Source of the DNA: Hydromonas sp.
GTDB taxonomy: Bacteria; Pseudomonadota; Gammaproteobacteria; Burkholderiales; Burkholderiaceae
Length of the DNA stretch: 64,000 nt
Assembly (NCBI GenBank): GCA_017495165.1
Contig: JAFEII010000003.1
Location: 1-64,000 of the forward strand
Direction: 5' to 3'
Shown: positions 1-8,132 of the stretch, piece by piece
How positions within the stretch are numbered: the stretch's first letter is position 1
How the letters are laid out: each line of letters opens with the position of its first letter
Made by a program: the position numbers and the translations under genes
The notes under the pieces: model-generated
The model's input: the letters and a program-made list of their open reading frames with translations, nothing else
What the model was told of the DNA's origin: nothing
Databases searched by the model: none

Positions 1-8
1 ACGCAGCC

Positions 9-1295
9 ATGACCACCACCCACAACCAAGGCCTTCTCCGCTTCATCACCGCAGGCTCAGTCGATGACGGCAAATCAACCCTCATCGGGCGTTTGCTGTA
101 CGACTCTAAAAGCATTTTTGTTGATCAACTCAGCGCGGTGAGCAAGTCCAAACACAACCGCTCATACGACAACAGCGTGGATTTGTCGTTGCTCACCGAC
201 GGGCTGGAGGCCGAGCGCGAACAAGGCATCACGATTGACGTGGCGTATCGGTATTTTGCCACGCCGCGCCGCAAGTACATCATCGCCGACACACCGGGGC
301 ATGAGCAATACACGCGCAACATGGTGACGGGTGCGTCTACCGCGCACGCGGCGATTATTTTGGTGGATGCAGGTAAACTTGATTTTTCAACGGCTGGCGA
401 AATCGAACTGCTCGCGCAGACCAAACGCCACAGCGCGTTGGTCGCTCTGCTCAACGTCAAGCACGTGATTGTGGCGGTGAATAAAATGGATTTGATTGAT
501 TTTGATGAGGCCAAATACAACCGCGCCGTGGCCAGTTATGCCGCGCTGGCGCAGCGCGTGGGCATCAAGCATTTCACCCCGATTCCATTGTCAGCCCTCA
601 AAGGCGACAACGTCGTGCACGCGTCCGATGCCATGCCGTGGTTCAAAGGCGCGGCGTTGCTCGAATTGCTCGACACGCTGGAAGTGCCTGATGAATCGGT
701 GCACGCGTTTCGCTTTCCAGTGCAACAAGTCGTGCGCCACGACGGCAACAAAATCGACGATTTTCGCGGCTATGCGGGGCGGATTGAATCGGGTCTGATT
801 CGCGTGGGCGACACCGTCACCATTCAACCGCAAAACCGCGAAACCACAATCACAGGCATTCACACCTTTGATGGCGAGCGCTTTGAGGCATACGCAGGTT
901 TGTCCGTGACATTGAGCATTGCCGACAACATTGATATTTCACGCGGCGACTGGATTAACACCGCAGCCACGCCCGCTGAGGTGAGCAAAACCCGCGCAGC
1001 AGATATTTGCTGGTTCTCCGACGAAGAGCTCAACCTGTCGCGCAAATATTTAATCAAACACGGCACGCGCACCATCGCCGCTCGGATTAACGCGATTGAT
1101 TACAAACTGGACATTCACGCATTGGAAGAGCGCAAAGCCGCCAACGACGTACAAATGAACGAAATCGCGCGGGTCAATGTACAGTTGCAACACGCCCTGC
1201 CGATGGACGCGTACAGCGACGTCAAAGCAGGCGGCGCGTTTATTGTGATTGATGAGGCGAGCAATCAGACAATGGCAGCGGGGATGTTTGCGTAA
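9..1295 (+). CDS. cysN: Sulfate adenylyltransferase subunit 1 (GTPase subunit)
   Basis: CysN is the GTP-hydrolysing subunit of ATP sulfurylase. With CysD it makes adenosine phosphosulfate from sulfate and ATP, the first step of cytoplasmic sulfate assimilation. The 428 residues are the usual length for a stand-alone CysN without a fused APS kinase. The N-terminal GTPase domain shows the P-loop GSVDDGKS (residues 16-23), a switch region with EREQGITIDVAYRYF, the G3 motif DTPGHEQY and the G4 motif NKMD; EF-Tu-like beta-barrel domains follow. The gene starts 8 bases into the window, so cysD is probably just upstream but cannot be seen. cobA and cbiX downstream, which supply the siroheme of sulfite reductase, support the assignment. 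Confidence 0.97.
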   Translation: MTTTHNQGLLRFITAGSVDDGKSTLIGRLLYDSKSIFVDQLSAVSKSKHNRSYDNSVDLSLLTDGLEAEREQGITIDVAYRYFATPRRKYIIADTPGHEQYTRNMVTGASTAHAAIILVDAGKLDFSTAGEIELLAQTKRHSALVALLNVKHVIVAVNKMDLIDFDEAKYNRAVASYAALAQRVGIKHFTPIPLSALKGDNVVHASDAMPWFKGAALLELLDTLEVPDESVHAFRFPVQQVVRHDGNKIDDFRGYAGRIESGLIRVGDTVTIQPQNRETTITGIHTFDGERFEAYAGLSVTLSIADNIDISRGDWINTAATPAEVSKTRAADICWFSDEELNLSRKYLIKHGTRTIAARINAIDYKLDIHALEERKAANDVQMNEIARVNVQLQHALPMDAYSDVKAGGAFIVIDEASNQTMAAGMFA

Positions 1296-1743
1296 TCAAT
1301 TCGTGTGGTGTATCAGCGATAAGCGCCACCTGCACCCTGCGTCTTGCCAATGGCTCATATTTCAAAATACCCCGATTGGATTTGATTTTTTATAGCGGTT
1401 ACCTTAAATAATCCGTTGTCTCGTAGGGGTGTAATTAATGACCCCCTTGGCTGGTTAGGGCTTGATAAATCAAGCCCCTACTGTTTTACAAATACCGATA
1501 AAAAGCAGGTAGAAACGGACTGTTTTGAAATAACTATAAATAAAGTATAGTGACGAGTTTTCGCTTTTGGCATGGTCGCACAATATAGTGGCAACCTTGA
1601 GTAACTCGACGTCATTGCGGGCTTGACCCGCAATCTCCCTACTTATTGGAGATGCCGTGTCCCGCACGACATGACAGATTAATTTTAATTTTTACAATTT
1701 TTTACGATATTACGATAACAAACTTAATTTTTAAGGATTAAAC
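1296..1743. repeat. Intergenic region with two small dispersed-type palindromes
   Basis: These 448 bases hold no convincing gene. A perfect 9-base inverted repeat GGGCTTGAT/ATCAAGCCC lies at 1458-1477, preceded by an imperfect one (GGGTGTAATTAATGACCCCC region, about 1426-1446). A second palindrome, GCGGGCTTGACCCGC, lies near 1617-1631. A related string (GCTTGACCCGCAATC) recurs near 32867, which suggests these are members of dispersed repeat families. I cannot tell a terminator for cysN from a repeat here, because no T-run follows either hairpin directly. Confidence 0.5.
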
Positions 1744-2520
1744 ATGAAATCAACAATTATAGGGCTGTGCGCAGCTCTGTCTTTAGCCGCTTGTGGCACA
1801 TCAACACCAACCTCAAAGCCTAATGAAACCCCGCCGATTAAGACTTCAGCCTTATCAAGCAATAGCTGGTCTTTGGTCTCTGCGCACGATGCCAATCATA
1901 AACCCATCAATGATTTACAAGCGACCATTAAAGGCACAGAAGCACTGGTTCTAAACTTTGATCAATCACTCAGCCTTCTGTCAGTTGCAAACGCTTGTAA
2001 TGTCATGTCGGCAGCGACTACATTGCAAAACGATATTTTACGCATCAGCAAAATGACAACAACCCTTATGGCATGTGACCCTAAGCTCATGGAACGTGAT
2101 CGCGCAGTTGGAGAGTATTTACAAGGTGACGTACAGGTGAGCTTAGACAGCGAACAGACTTTGACTTTAAAAACCGCGCAAGGCGCACAATTGTCATTTA
2201 AAGGCACACCAACGCCCGAGACTTTGTACGGCCAAAGCACCCGCTTGTTTTTAGAAGTTGCGGCACAAACCAAACCGTGCACAGGTGTTGCACCGATGAC
2301 TTGTTTGTACGTGCGCCCGATCGAGTTTAACGAGCAAGGCATACAAATTCATGTGGGCGAATGGGCTAATTTTTATGACAGCATTGAGGGTTACACGCAC
2401 AAAGCAGGCACATCCTCTGTTTTACGCGTCAACCGCTATGAGCGTCCGCTCCCCATCCCTGCGGATGCGTCGAGTTACATGTATCAATTAGATTTGATCG
2501 TTAGCCAGTCCATTAAATAA
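1744..2520 (+). CDS. META / DUF4377-like lipoprotein
   Basis: This is a 258-residue predicted lipoprotein. The N-terminus MKSTIIGLCAALSLAACG has a lysine, a hydrophobic stretch and a lipobox (LAAC), so the protein should be anchored by a lipidated cysteine at residue 17. Residues about 40-150 resemble the META domain of HslJ-type proteins (a SWSL-type opening strand, a core with paired cysteines and a strand resembling LTLKTAQGAQLSF). Residues about 160-255 resemble DUF4377, a domain often attached to META (the CLYVRP and VGEWANFYDSIEGYTH stretches). META proteins are linked to envelope stress or heat tolerance, but the molecular role is unknown. It sits between cysN and cobA although it has no obvious link to sulfur metabolism. 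An AAGGA ribosome site precedes the ATG. Confidence 0.75.
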   Translation: MKSTIIGLCAALSLAACGTSTPTSKPNETPPIKTSALSSNSWSLVSAHDANHKPINDLQATIKGTEALVLNFDQSLSLLSVANACNVMSAATTLQNDILRISKMTTTLMACDPKLMERDRAVGEYLQGDVQVSLDSEQTLTLKTAQGAQLSFKGTPTPETLYGQSTRLFLEVAAQTKPCTGVAPMTCLYVRPIEFNEQGIQIHVGEWANFYDSIEGYTHKAGTSSVLRVNRYERPLPIPADASSYMYQLDLIVSQSIK

Positions 2521-2565
2521 TCGGCGTGGGCATTGCTCACGTGACACATTATCAAAAGGTTTTTT

Positions 2566-3027
2566 ATGTCTTACCCACTTGTACAACTCGACGCATTTGA
2601 GGTTGCTGGCTTACCCATTCGCACATCCAATTTAATCGAATCGTCCGATAAAGCCCAAATTCCCAGACTGTGGTCTGATTTTTTTGCGCAAGATTTGTTT
2701 GGGGTTGACGAGCGGATTGCTGGCACACCTGTGTATGGCGTGTACACGAATTATGACTCTGACCACACGGGCTATTTTGATGTAATTGCAGGCGTCAAAG
2801 TCACCGCCGCGCCCAAAACCCATTTACAAACCATCACCATCAACGCGGGCGATTATTTGGTGTTTGAAACCCACGGCGCCATGCCCCAACGCATGATTGA
2901 GGGCTGGCAAAAAGTGTGGGCGTATTTTACCGATGACGCGCCGTACACACGGCTGTACACGACTGATTTTGAGCAGATGATTGATGAAAACGACATGAAG
3001 ATTTTTATTGCGGTCAAACCCGCATGA
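2566..3027 (+). CDS. GyrI-like / effector-binding-domain protein
   Basis: This 153-residue protein resembles the stand-alone effector-binding fold (AraC_E_bind / GyrI-like, also called the integron-associated effector-binding family). Family-like features include the N-terminal strand with a conserved FEVAGL stretch, the VYGVYTNYDSDHTGYFDVIAGVKV core with acidic and aromatic residues that line the small-molecule pocket in relatives, and the C-terminal strand ending in DMKIFIAVKP. It has no DNA-binding domain. Relatives bind or hydrolyse small hydrophobic compounds, or in E. coli inhibit gyrase (SbmC); which applies here is unknown. AAAAGG lies upstream of the ATG. Its stop codon overlaps the start of cobA (ATGA), so the two are probably translationally coupled. 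Confidence 0.72.
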   Translation: MSYPLVQLDAFEVAGLPIRTSNLIESSDKAQIPRLWSDFFAQDLFGVDERIAGTPVYGVYTNYDSDHTGYFDVIAGVKVTAAPKTHLQTITINAGDYLVFETHGAMPQRMIEGWQKVWAYFTDDAPYTRLYTTDFEQMIDENDMKIFIAVKPA

Positions 3028-3734
3028 GTCACCACATCACCTTTGTCGGCGCAGGGCCAGGCGCAGCGGATTTAATCACGGTGCGCGGGCAAAAAGCCTT
3101 GCAAAACGCGCAGGTGGTTTTGTTTGATGCGCTGATTGACGACGGTTTATTGGCGTATTGCGCACCCGATGTGGTTTTGGTTGATGTCGGCAAGCGTTGC
3201 TCCAAAAACACCGCCAAGCCGCAGGACGAAATCAGCGCGTTGTTGATTGAACATGGCCTAAAATACGCGCGCACCGTGCGCCTCAAAGGCGGCGACCCGT
3301 CGATTTTTGGGCGGCTTGATGAAGAACTCGCGGCAGCAAAACAAGCGGGCTTGACGGTGGAGGTTGTCCCTGGTGTGACCGCTGCGCTGGCGGCAGCGGC
3401 GGCAGCCCAAACCCCGCTCACGCGCCGTGGCGTGACGCGCAGCATTCGCATACTCACCGCGACGGTTGGCGCGGCGCAGCCGCACAATGATTGGGATGCC
3501 GCGCTTGACCCGTCTGAAACCATGGTGTTTTATATGGCAGGCAAGCAGTTGCGTGAGATTGGCTTGCGGTTGTTGCTCGCTGGTTTTAGCGCCCAAACGC
3601 CCACACTGATTGTGCGCGGCGCGAGCTGGAGCAATCAAGATTGCGTGCGTTTGACGCTGCAAGGTTTGCCAGATTACGTGCTGAGCAATTCAGATGCGCC
3701 CACGATATTGATGGTGGGTTTGGCGCTAAACTAG
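3024..3734 (+). CDS. cobA: Uroporphyrinogen-III C-methyltransferase
   Basis: SUMT transfers two methyl groups from S-adenosylmethionine to uroporphyrinogen III, giving precorrin-2, the entry to siroheme (the sulfite reductase cofactor) and to cobalamin. The N-terminus HITFVGAGPGAADLITVRG is the family's glycine-rich signature, followed by VVLFDALIDDGLLAY, VDVGKR and the second signature VRLKGGDPSIFGR. The C-terminal half holds the SAM-binding GVTAALAAAAAAQTPLTRRG stretch and MVFYMAG. At 236 residues it is a single-domain CobA, without the CysG dehydrogenase/chelatase module. It overlaps the upstream gene by 4 bases and overlaps cbiX tail to tail by 9 bases. It should serve sulfate assimilation together with cysN. 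Confidence 0.95.
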   Translation: MSHHITFVGAGPGAADLITVRGQKALQNAQVVLFDALIDDGLLAYCAPDVVLVDVGKRCSKNTAKPQDEISALLIEHGLKYARTVRLKGGDPSIFGRLDEELAAAKQAGLTVEVVPGVTAALAAAAAAQTPLTRRGVTRSIRILTATVGAAQPHNDWDAALDPSETMVFYMAGKQLREIGLRLLLAGFSAQTPTLIVRGASWSNQDCVRLTLQGLPDYVLSNSDAPTILMVGLALN

Positions 3735-4103
3735 GCTGTGCGCAGCGTAATCGGCCATTGCATTGAGAACCACATCAGATTCGCCCAACGGCGCCTTTAT
3801 CTCAACCTGCACCAATGGATATTGATGCGTAAAGGCCTCAACCAGCGCGGTCAGATCGTTTGCCACATGATTGCCCATGCCAAAAAACAAAGGCACGACA
3901 ACAATTTTTTGGATATTTTGTTGCGCCATGGCTTGTAAAACTTGGGGCAAACTCGGCTCCATGAGCTCCAAAAAAGCCAATTCAACGACACAATGAGTTT
4001 GAGCCGCCACCTTTTGGGCAATCCGTTCAAAAGGGGCGCGCCAAGCCTGATTGCGTGAGCCATGCGCAAAAAGCACCAGTGCGGTTGTGGCTGAGTTGGA
4101 CAT
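3726..4103 (-). CDS. cbiX: CbiX-type sirohydrochlorin chelatase
   Basis: Short CbiX proteins insert ferrous iron or cobalt into sirohydrochlorin, the last step toward siroheme. The 125 residues match the single-domain CbiXS length. The N-terminal LVLFAHGSRNQAW contains the metal-binding histidine of the AHGSR motif, and FGMGNHVANDLTAL corresponds to the second conserved region (GxHVxxDI in relatives). An acidic segment, VELAFLELMEPSL, is also typical. The gene faces cobA and their 3' ends overlap by 9 bases, so the two transcripts are convergent although the proteins act in one pathway. GAGGCAAATT lies upstream of the ATG. Confidence 0.88.
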   Translation of the reverse strand: MSNSATTALVLFAHGSRNQAWRAPFERIAQKVAAQTHCVVELAFLELMEPSLPQVLQAMAQQNIQKIVVVPLFFGMGNHVANDLTALVEAFTHQYPLVQVEIKAPLGESDVVLNAMADYAAHSLV

Positions 4104-4290
4104 AATTTGCCTCGCTGTGATTGTATGAGACTCGCATTGTAACTTTTTTGACTCAAACGTTGGCGCAAACCGTTTATTGCTTCAAATGGCGTGCGTTTGC
4201 TTTGCGCCATCGCTGCTAAATGCGGTAAAATACCGTTTCATTTTTTAGACCAAAATGCGCAAAATGCGCATCCTCAACAAGGAATCAATC

Positions 4291-4614
4291 ATGACTTACG
4301 TCGTTCTCGAATCTTGCATCCAATGCCGCTACACCGATTGCGTTGATGTCTGCCCTGTGGATTGCTTCAAAAAAGGCCCAAACTTTTTAGTAATTGACCC
4401 AGACGAATGTATTGATTGCGCAGTTTGCGTGCCAGAATGCCCTGTTGAAGCGATTGTAGCCGAAGAGGATGTGCCCGCCGATCAGCAACACATGATTGCG
4501 CTTAACGCAGAACTCACCAAACTTTGGCCAACCATTACGCGCATGGAAGAAGCCTTACCTGACGCAGACAAATGGGCCAAAGAAACGAATAAATTGCAAC
4601 ATTTAATCAAATAA
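4291..4614 (+). CDS. fdxA: 7Fe ferredoxin (FdxA type)
   Basis: A 107-residue low-potential ferredoxin carrying one 3Fe-4S and one 4Fe-4S cluster. The N-terminal cluster motif is CIQCRYTDCVDVCPVDCF and the second is CIDCAVCVPECPVEAI, the FdxA layout, followed by the long C-terminal extension of this family. It shuttles electrons in the cytoplasm; the partner cannot be told from this neighbourhood. I place the start at 4291 (MTYVVLESC) because AAGGAATC lies 6-10 bases upstream and family members begin MTYVV; an in-frame ATG at 4255 has no such site. A strong terminator follows at about 4668. Confidence 0.95.
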   Translation: MTYVVLESCIQCRYTDCVDVCPVDCFKKGPNFLVIDPDECIDCAVCVPECPVEAIVAEEDVPADQQHMIALNAELTKLWPTITRMEEALPDADKWAKETNKLQHLIK

Positions 4615-4667
4615 ACCCTGCAATCACCCCAGATTGAAACCCGAAAAAATAAAGAAACAAAGAAAAT

Positions 4668-4712
4668 AAACCCAAGAAAGCAGCCGTTGCCGACTGCTTT
4701 CTTGGGTTTAAG
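4668..4712 (+). terminator. Rho-independent terminator of fdxA
   Basis: Long hairpin with arms CCCAAGAAAGCAG (4671-4683) and CTGCTTTCTTGGG (4694-4706), flanked by AAA and TTTA, beginning 53 bases after the fdxA stop. Confidence 0.85.
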
Positions 4713-4783
4713 TATTTGAGTGTTACATGACTTAAACGATGCTTCTCTGGGGGAAGCATGTACGCGATGAACGCGTTTTGTGT

Positions 4784-4819
4784 TTATTTGGTGCGGATGC
4801 AGATCACGTATAAAGTCAT
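4784..4819 (-). CDS. Possible 11-codon microORF
   Basis: In the stretch between fdxA and the DUF2892 gene (4710-4902) the minus strand has a good ribosome site (AAAAAAGGACTGCTT) directly before ATG and an 11-codon frame, MTLYVICIRTK, ending in TAA. A hairpin (ATGCTTC/GAAGCAT, about 4739-4760) lies downstream on the same strand. It lies downstream of, and in the same direction as, the 4903-5103 gene. It could be a microprotein, part of a small RNA, or chance. I do not recognise the peptide. Confidence 0.15.
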   Translation of the reverse strand: MTLYVICIRTK

Positions 4820-4902
4820 AAGCAGTCCTTTTTTAAGGATATAAAAGCAGGGTTTGGTGGCGGCTAAAGATGCAAAGGCGCTATGCCGACCCAAAAAACC
4901 GA

Positions 4903-5103
4903 TTACTTAAGCAGCTTTTTTCGATTGCAAGTGCTTTTATTAAACAGCGCATACAGTGGACAAAAACTTATCAGCCCTGTTGCAATCAAGATCAAACCCA
5001 GCCAACCCCATGCACTGATAACGCCCGTAACGGCTAACAATACCAACAACAAACCAATGGCGATGCGTGCAATGCGATCATTTTTACCAACATTCGAGTC
5101 CAT
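4903..5103 (-). CDS. DUF2892 (YgaP-C-like) small membrane protein
   Basis: A 66-residue protein with the pattern of the DUF2892 inner-membrane family: N-terminal MDSNVGKNDRIARIAIG, then two hydrophobic helices (LLLVLLAVTGVISAWGWLG and LILIATGLISFCPLYALF) with the conserved CPLY motif, and a lysine-rich tail. In E. coli YgaP this module is the membrane anchor of a rhodanese; here it stands alone and its role is unknown. The start at 5103 is set by AAGGAG seven bases upstream; a longer frame back to 5175 lacks a ribosome site and the family N-terminus. Confidence 0.82.
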   Translation of the reverse strand: MDSNVGKNDRIARIAIGLLLVLLAVTGVISAWGWLGLILIATGLISFCPLYALFNKSTCNRKKLLK

Positions 5104-5306
5104 GACAATCTCCTTTTTGAGAACATAAAAAACGACTTGGTAAATTGATTCTACGCTTTTGCTCTTGGGCTGCAAGCATTTTTTTAAAATTTTTTAAATT
5201 TTTTTAGTTGACGTGGATTTGACAATAAATCAACCATGCCGAACCGCGCACCATTTAAAAACTAAGTTACAATGCCAGTGGATTTACTCTCTTAAAAGGA
5301 CTCAAC

Positions 5307-6056
5307 ATGCGTACCAGCAACCCCATTTTATCTGACAAAGCGTTTAATCAATATTCAGGTCACCTCCAAGACAGAATGACGCTGAACGGCACGGTGAATA
5401 AAACTGCGATTTTATTGTTTATCGCGGTCATGTGCGCCGCATGGCCGTGGAGCATGATATCGGGCATGGCTGCTGGACAAGCAACGCCGCCAATGCTTTC
5501 AGCCATCATGATTTTGGGCGGGATTGTCGGCTTTGTTCTGGCGCTGATTGTGTCATTTAAGCCACACACAGCGCCTTACTTGGCGCCCGTTTACGCAGCG
5601 TGCCAAGGCTTGTTTTTGGGTGCCATTTCAGGTTTCTTTGAAATACGTTTTCCCGGCATTGTATTGCAAGCCATTGCACTGACGTTTGGTACATTGGCCA
5701 GCTTGCTGCTCGCCTACAAAAGCGGCTGGATTCGTGCCACAGAAAACTTCAAGCTTGGCGTTGTGGCCGCAACAGGCGCAATTGCTTTGTTTTATTTGGT
5801 AAGTTTCATCGCATCTTTTTTTGGCGTGAACATGAGCTTTATGCGTGACTCCTCTCTGCTGAGCATCGGGATTAGCGCCGTGGTGGTTGTGGTTGCTGCG
5901 TTAAACTTGGTCTTGGATTTTGACTTTATTGAATCAGGTGTCGAAAACAACAACCCGAAACACATGGAATGGTATGGCGCATTTGGTTTGGTTGTCACGC
6001 TATTCTGGCTCTACGTTGAAATTTTGCGCCTGCTCTCAAAACTGCGCTCACGTTAA
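5307..6056 (+). CDS. Bax inhibitor-1/YccA family membrane protein (Bax1-I type)
   Basis: A 249-residue polytopic inner-membrane protein of the Bax inhibitor-1 superfamily, in the bacterial subgroup with a longer soluble N-terminus (SNPILSDKAFNQYSGHLQDRMTLNGTVNKTAILLF). About seven hydrophobic helices follow. Conserved features are APYLAPVYAACQGLFLGAISGFFE in the middle, LNLVLDFDFIESGVENNNPKHMEWYGAFGL near the end with the acidic residues that form the proposed di-aspartyl pH sensor in this superfamily, and a basic C-terminus. Some relatives are pH-dependent calcium leak channels, but the role of this subgroup is not established. GGACTCAAC precedes the ATG and a terminator follows 60 bases after the stop. 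Confidence 0.88.
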   Translation: MRTSNPILSDKAFNQYSGHLQDRMTLNGTVNKTAILLFIAVMCAAWPWSMISGMAAGQATPPMLSAIMILGGIVGFVLALIVSFKPHTAPYLAPVYAACQGLFLGAISGFFEIRFPGIVLQAIALTFGTLASLLLAYKSGWIRATENFKLGVVAATGAIALFYLVSFIASFFGVNMSFMRDSSLLSIGISAVVVVVAALNLVLDFDFIESGVENNNPKHMEWYGAFGLVVTLFWLYVEILRLLSKLRSR

Positions 6057-6115
6057 ACCAATAAACCAAATGACCCGCGCAGCACCACAGCGCGCTCGTA
6101 TAGTTCCCATAAACC

Positions 6116-6150
6116 ACAACAAAACGCACCTTGAGTGCGTTTTGTTGTAT
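6116..6150 (+). terminator. Rho-independent terminator
   Basis: Perfect hairpin ACAACAAAACGCAC / GTGCGTTTTGTTGT (6116-6148) with a 5-base loop. It ends the Bax inhibitor-like gene and has T-rich sequence on both strands. Confidence 0.8.
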
Positions 6151-6242
6151 GTGCCTCGTTGTAAGCGCCGTGTAACGACAATCCTTAAATTTAGCGGCTC
6201 AAACTGCCGTACAATCTTACTTTTGGCTTGTTGGAGAACACC

Positions 6243-6665
6243 ATGCTTTATTTCTGGTTCAAAATATTACACATCGTTTTTGTTGCATCGTGGTTTGCAG
6301 GTCTGTTTTACCTACCACGGATTTTTGTCAACATGGCCGCAGAAACGCATCCCCAAACCCTAGAGCGCCTCACACTTATGGCGCAAAAACTCTACCGCTT
6401 CATGCACATCATTGCCGTACCTGCGCTGATATTTGGCTTGGTTTTAATGATTCATTTTCAAATCAAAGGGTCTTGGTTGCACATAAAACTGGCTTTGGTG
6501 CTGCTGGCACTCGCCTATCATTTTTATTGCGGGAAGATTTTGAGCCAGTTTATTCATAAGCAAAATCACCGCAGCCATGTGTGGTTTCGCTGGTTTAATG
6601 AAATCCCTGTGCTGCTCATGCTTGCCATTACCGCCTTGGTTGTCATCAAGCCCGCGCTGTTTTAA
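6243..6665 (+). CDS. hemJ: Protoporphyrinogen IX oxidase, HemJ/CopD-like
   Basis: HemJ is the membrane-bound, heme-dependent oxidase that turns protoporphyrinogen IX into protoporphyrin IX in many proteobacteria. The 140 residues form about four membrane helices. Family features are MLYFWFKILHIVFVASWFAGLFYLPR (the first helix carries the heme-ligating histidine at residue 10, followed by the AG..YLPR motif), LYRFMHIIAVPALIFGLVL, and HIKLALVLLALAYHFYCGK with a second conserved histidine/tyrosine region. The start at 6243 is favoured by GGAGAACACC just upstream; an ATG five codons earlier would overlap that site. No other heme gene is adjacent. Confidence 0.88.
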   Translation: MLYFWFKILHIVFVASWFAGLFYLPRIFVNMAAETHPQTLERLTLMAQKLYRFMHIIAVPALIFGLVLMIHFQIKGSWLHIKLALVLLALAYHFYCGKILSQFIHKQNHRSHVWFRWFNEIPVLLMLAITALVVIKPALF

Positions 6666-6775
6666 ACGCTTTAACGATTTTAAATGCCACGGGTTTAACC
6701 GTTTGAACTGCTTTAATTTTTGTCACCTCTAAAAAGCAATCCGTGCTTTTTAGCAACAACTTAACTGGAATATAC

Positions 6776-7933
6776 ATGACCACCCTCTCATTTTTTGCCC
6801 CTTGCCCACGCGGTTTAGAACACTTACTCGAAGCCGAACTCAAAGCAATTAACGCCACTTACATCAAACCAACCCACGGCGGCGTTGGTTTTTCTGGCGA
6901 CTTGGCGGTCATGTACCGCGCCAATTTACACTCACGGATTGCGTCGCGCATTTTATTGCGCTTGGGTTCAAGCGGCTACAAAAAAGAAGACGATGTTTAC
7001 AATTTGGTCGCACGGATGCCGTGGAGCAGCTATTTTTCAACCGACCATACAATAAAAGTCGAAGTCACCGCAATTAAAAGCCCGCTCAAAAGCCTAGAGT
7101 TCATCACATTGCGGATTAAAGACGCGGTGTGCGACTATTTCCGCGACTTGATGGACGTGCGCCCATCTGTTGACACGGTCAATCCTGACGTGCGAATTTA
7201 TGCCTTTTTGACTGAATTTGACGCCACCATTTACTTGGACACATCAGGCGACGCGCTGTTTAAACGCGGCTGGCGCTACGACAAAGGACGTGCGCCATTG
7301 CGCGAAAACCTCGCCGCAGGTCTGCTCATGTTATCGGGCTGGACGCCAGACCAAACCCTGCTCGACCCAATGTGCGGCAGCGGCACAATTGTGATTGAGG
7401 CAGGCTTAATGGCCGCCAATATTCCCGCAGGCTGGCAGCGCATGTTTGCCTTTGAAAAATACCGAGGTTTTGACAAAAATCTGTGGGACGACGTGCGCAA
7501 CGACGTGGTGATTGACAAAACCCCACGCGCCTTATTTGCCAGCGACATCAGCGCACATGCCGTGAATGATTTAGAAAGCAATTTGGCGCGTGCGCAGCTA
7601 CCATTTCCAATTGCCTTTGAACAAAGCAACGTCTTGGACGTCATGCCAATGAGCCCAAGCGGCATCTTGGTCACCAACCCGCCATACGGCGAACGCATTG
7701 ACGTTACAACATCTGACGAGACCACGGTGTTTTTTAAACAATGGGCGGACCATCTCAAAGCGAATTTTGCTGGCTGGAACGCCTATTTACTCACCAGCGA
7801 CCGCGACACCCCAAAATACATGCGCCTTGCCCCAAGCAAAAAAACGCCTTTGTACAACGGCGCGCTCGATTGCCGATTGTTTGAGTTCAAAATGGTGGCG
7901 GGCAGTGCGCGCAAAGAGAAGCCTGCATCGTAA
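6776..7933 (+). CDS. rlmL: THUMP-domain 23S rRNA N2-guanine methyltransferase (RlmL-like)
   Basis: A class I SAM-dependent RNA methyltransferase of 385 residues. Residues about 1-160 form the N-terminal plus THUMP region that binds rRNA (ending in FLTEFDATIYLDTSGDALFKRGWR). Residues about 165-375 form the methyltransferase, with DPMCGSGTIVIEA (the SAM-binding motif) and the catalytic NPPYGERI. In E. coli RlmL is fused to RlmK and reaches about 700 residues; the shorter form lacking the RlmK half is common in betaproteobacteria. It should methylate G2445 of 23S rRNA, but the position is inferred from the family. I chose 6776 (MTTLSFFAPCPRGLE) by family N-terminus; the longer frame from 6743 adds eleven untypical residues. 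Confidence 0.9.
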   Translation: MTTLSFFAPCPRGLEHLLEAELKAINATYIKPTHGGVGFSGDLAVMYRANLHSRIASRILLRLGSSGYKKEDDVYNLVARMPWSSYFSTDHTIKVEVTAIKSPLKSLEFITLRIKDAVCDYFRDLMDVRPSVDTVNPDVRIYAFLTEFDATIYLDTSGDALFKRGWRYDKGRAPLRENLAAGLLMLSGWTPDQTLLDPMCGSGTIVIEAGLMAANIPAGWQRMFAFEKYRGFDKNLWDDVRNDVVIDKTPRALFASDISAHAVNDLESNLARAQLPFPIAFEQSNVLDVMPMSPSGILVTNPPYGERIDVTTSDETTVFFKQWADHLKANFAGWNAYLLTSDRDTPKYMRLAPSKKTPLYNGALDCRLFEFKMVAGSARKEKPAS

Positions 7934-8007
7934 ATTTGGCAAGGCCTTTACAAAATGCGCAGTGATTCAGATTTCAGCGTTCAGCATTCACAATGCGCAT
8001 CAAAAAC

Positions 8008-8046
8008 GCCCACAAAAAAAGCCGCATTGCGGCTTTTTTTGTGGGC
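8008..8046. terminator. Bidirectional terminator between rlmL and cytochrome genes
   Basis: Hairpin with arms GCCCACAAAAAAAGCCGC and GCGGCTTTTTTTGTGGGC around a 3-base loop. The A-run and T-run make it usable on both strands; it separates the plus-strand methyltransferase from the convergent cytochrome genes. Confidence 0.85.
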
Positions 8047-8132
8047 AACTCTTTAGAACCCAGAACTTAAAATTTAAAACTTCAAACTTCAATTTTAGAA
8101 TTTTAAATTTAAAGCCACAGTCCACTCTTGCA

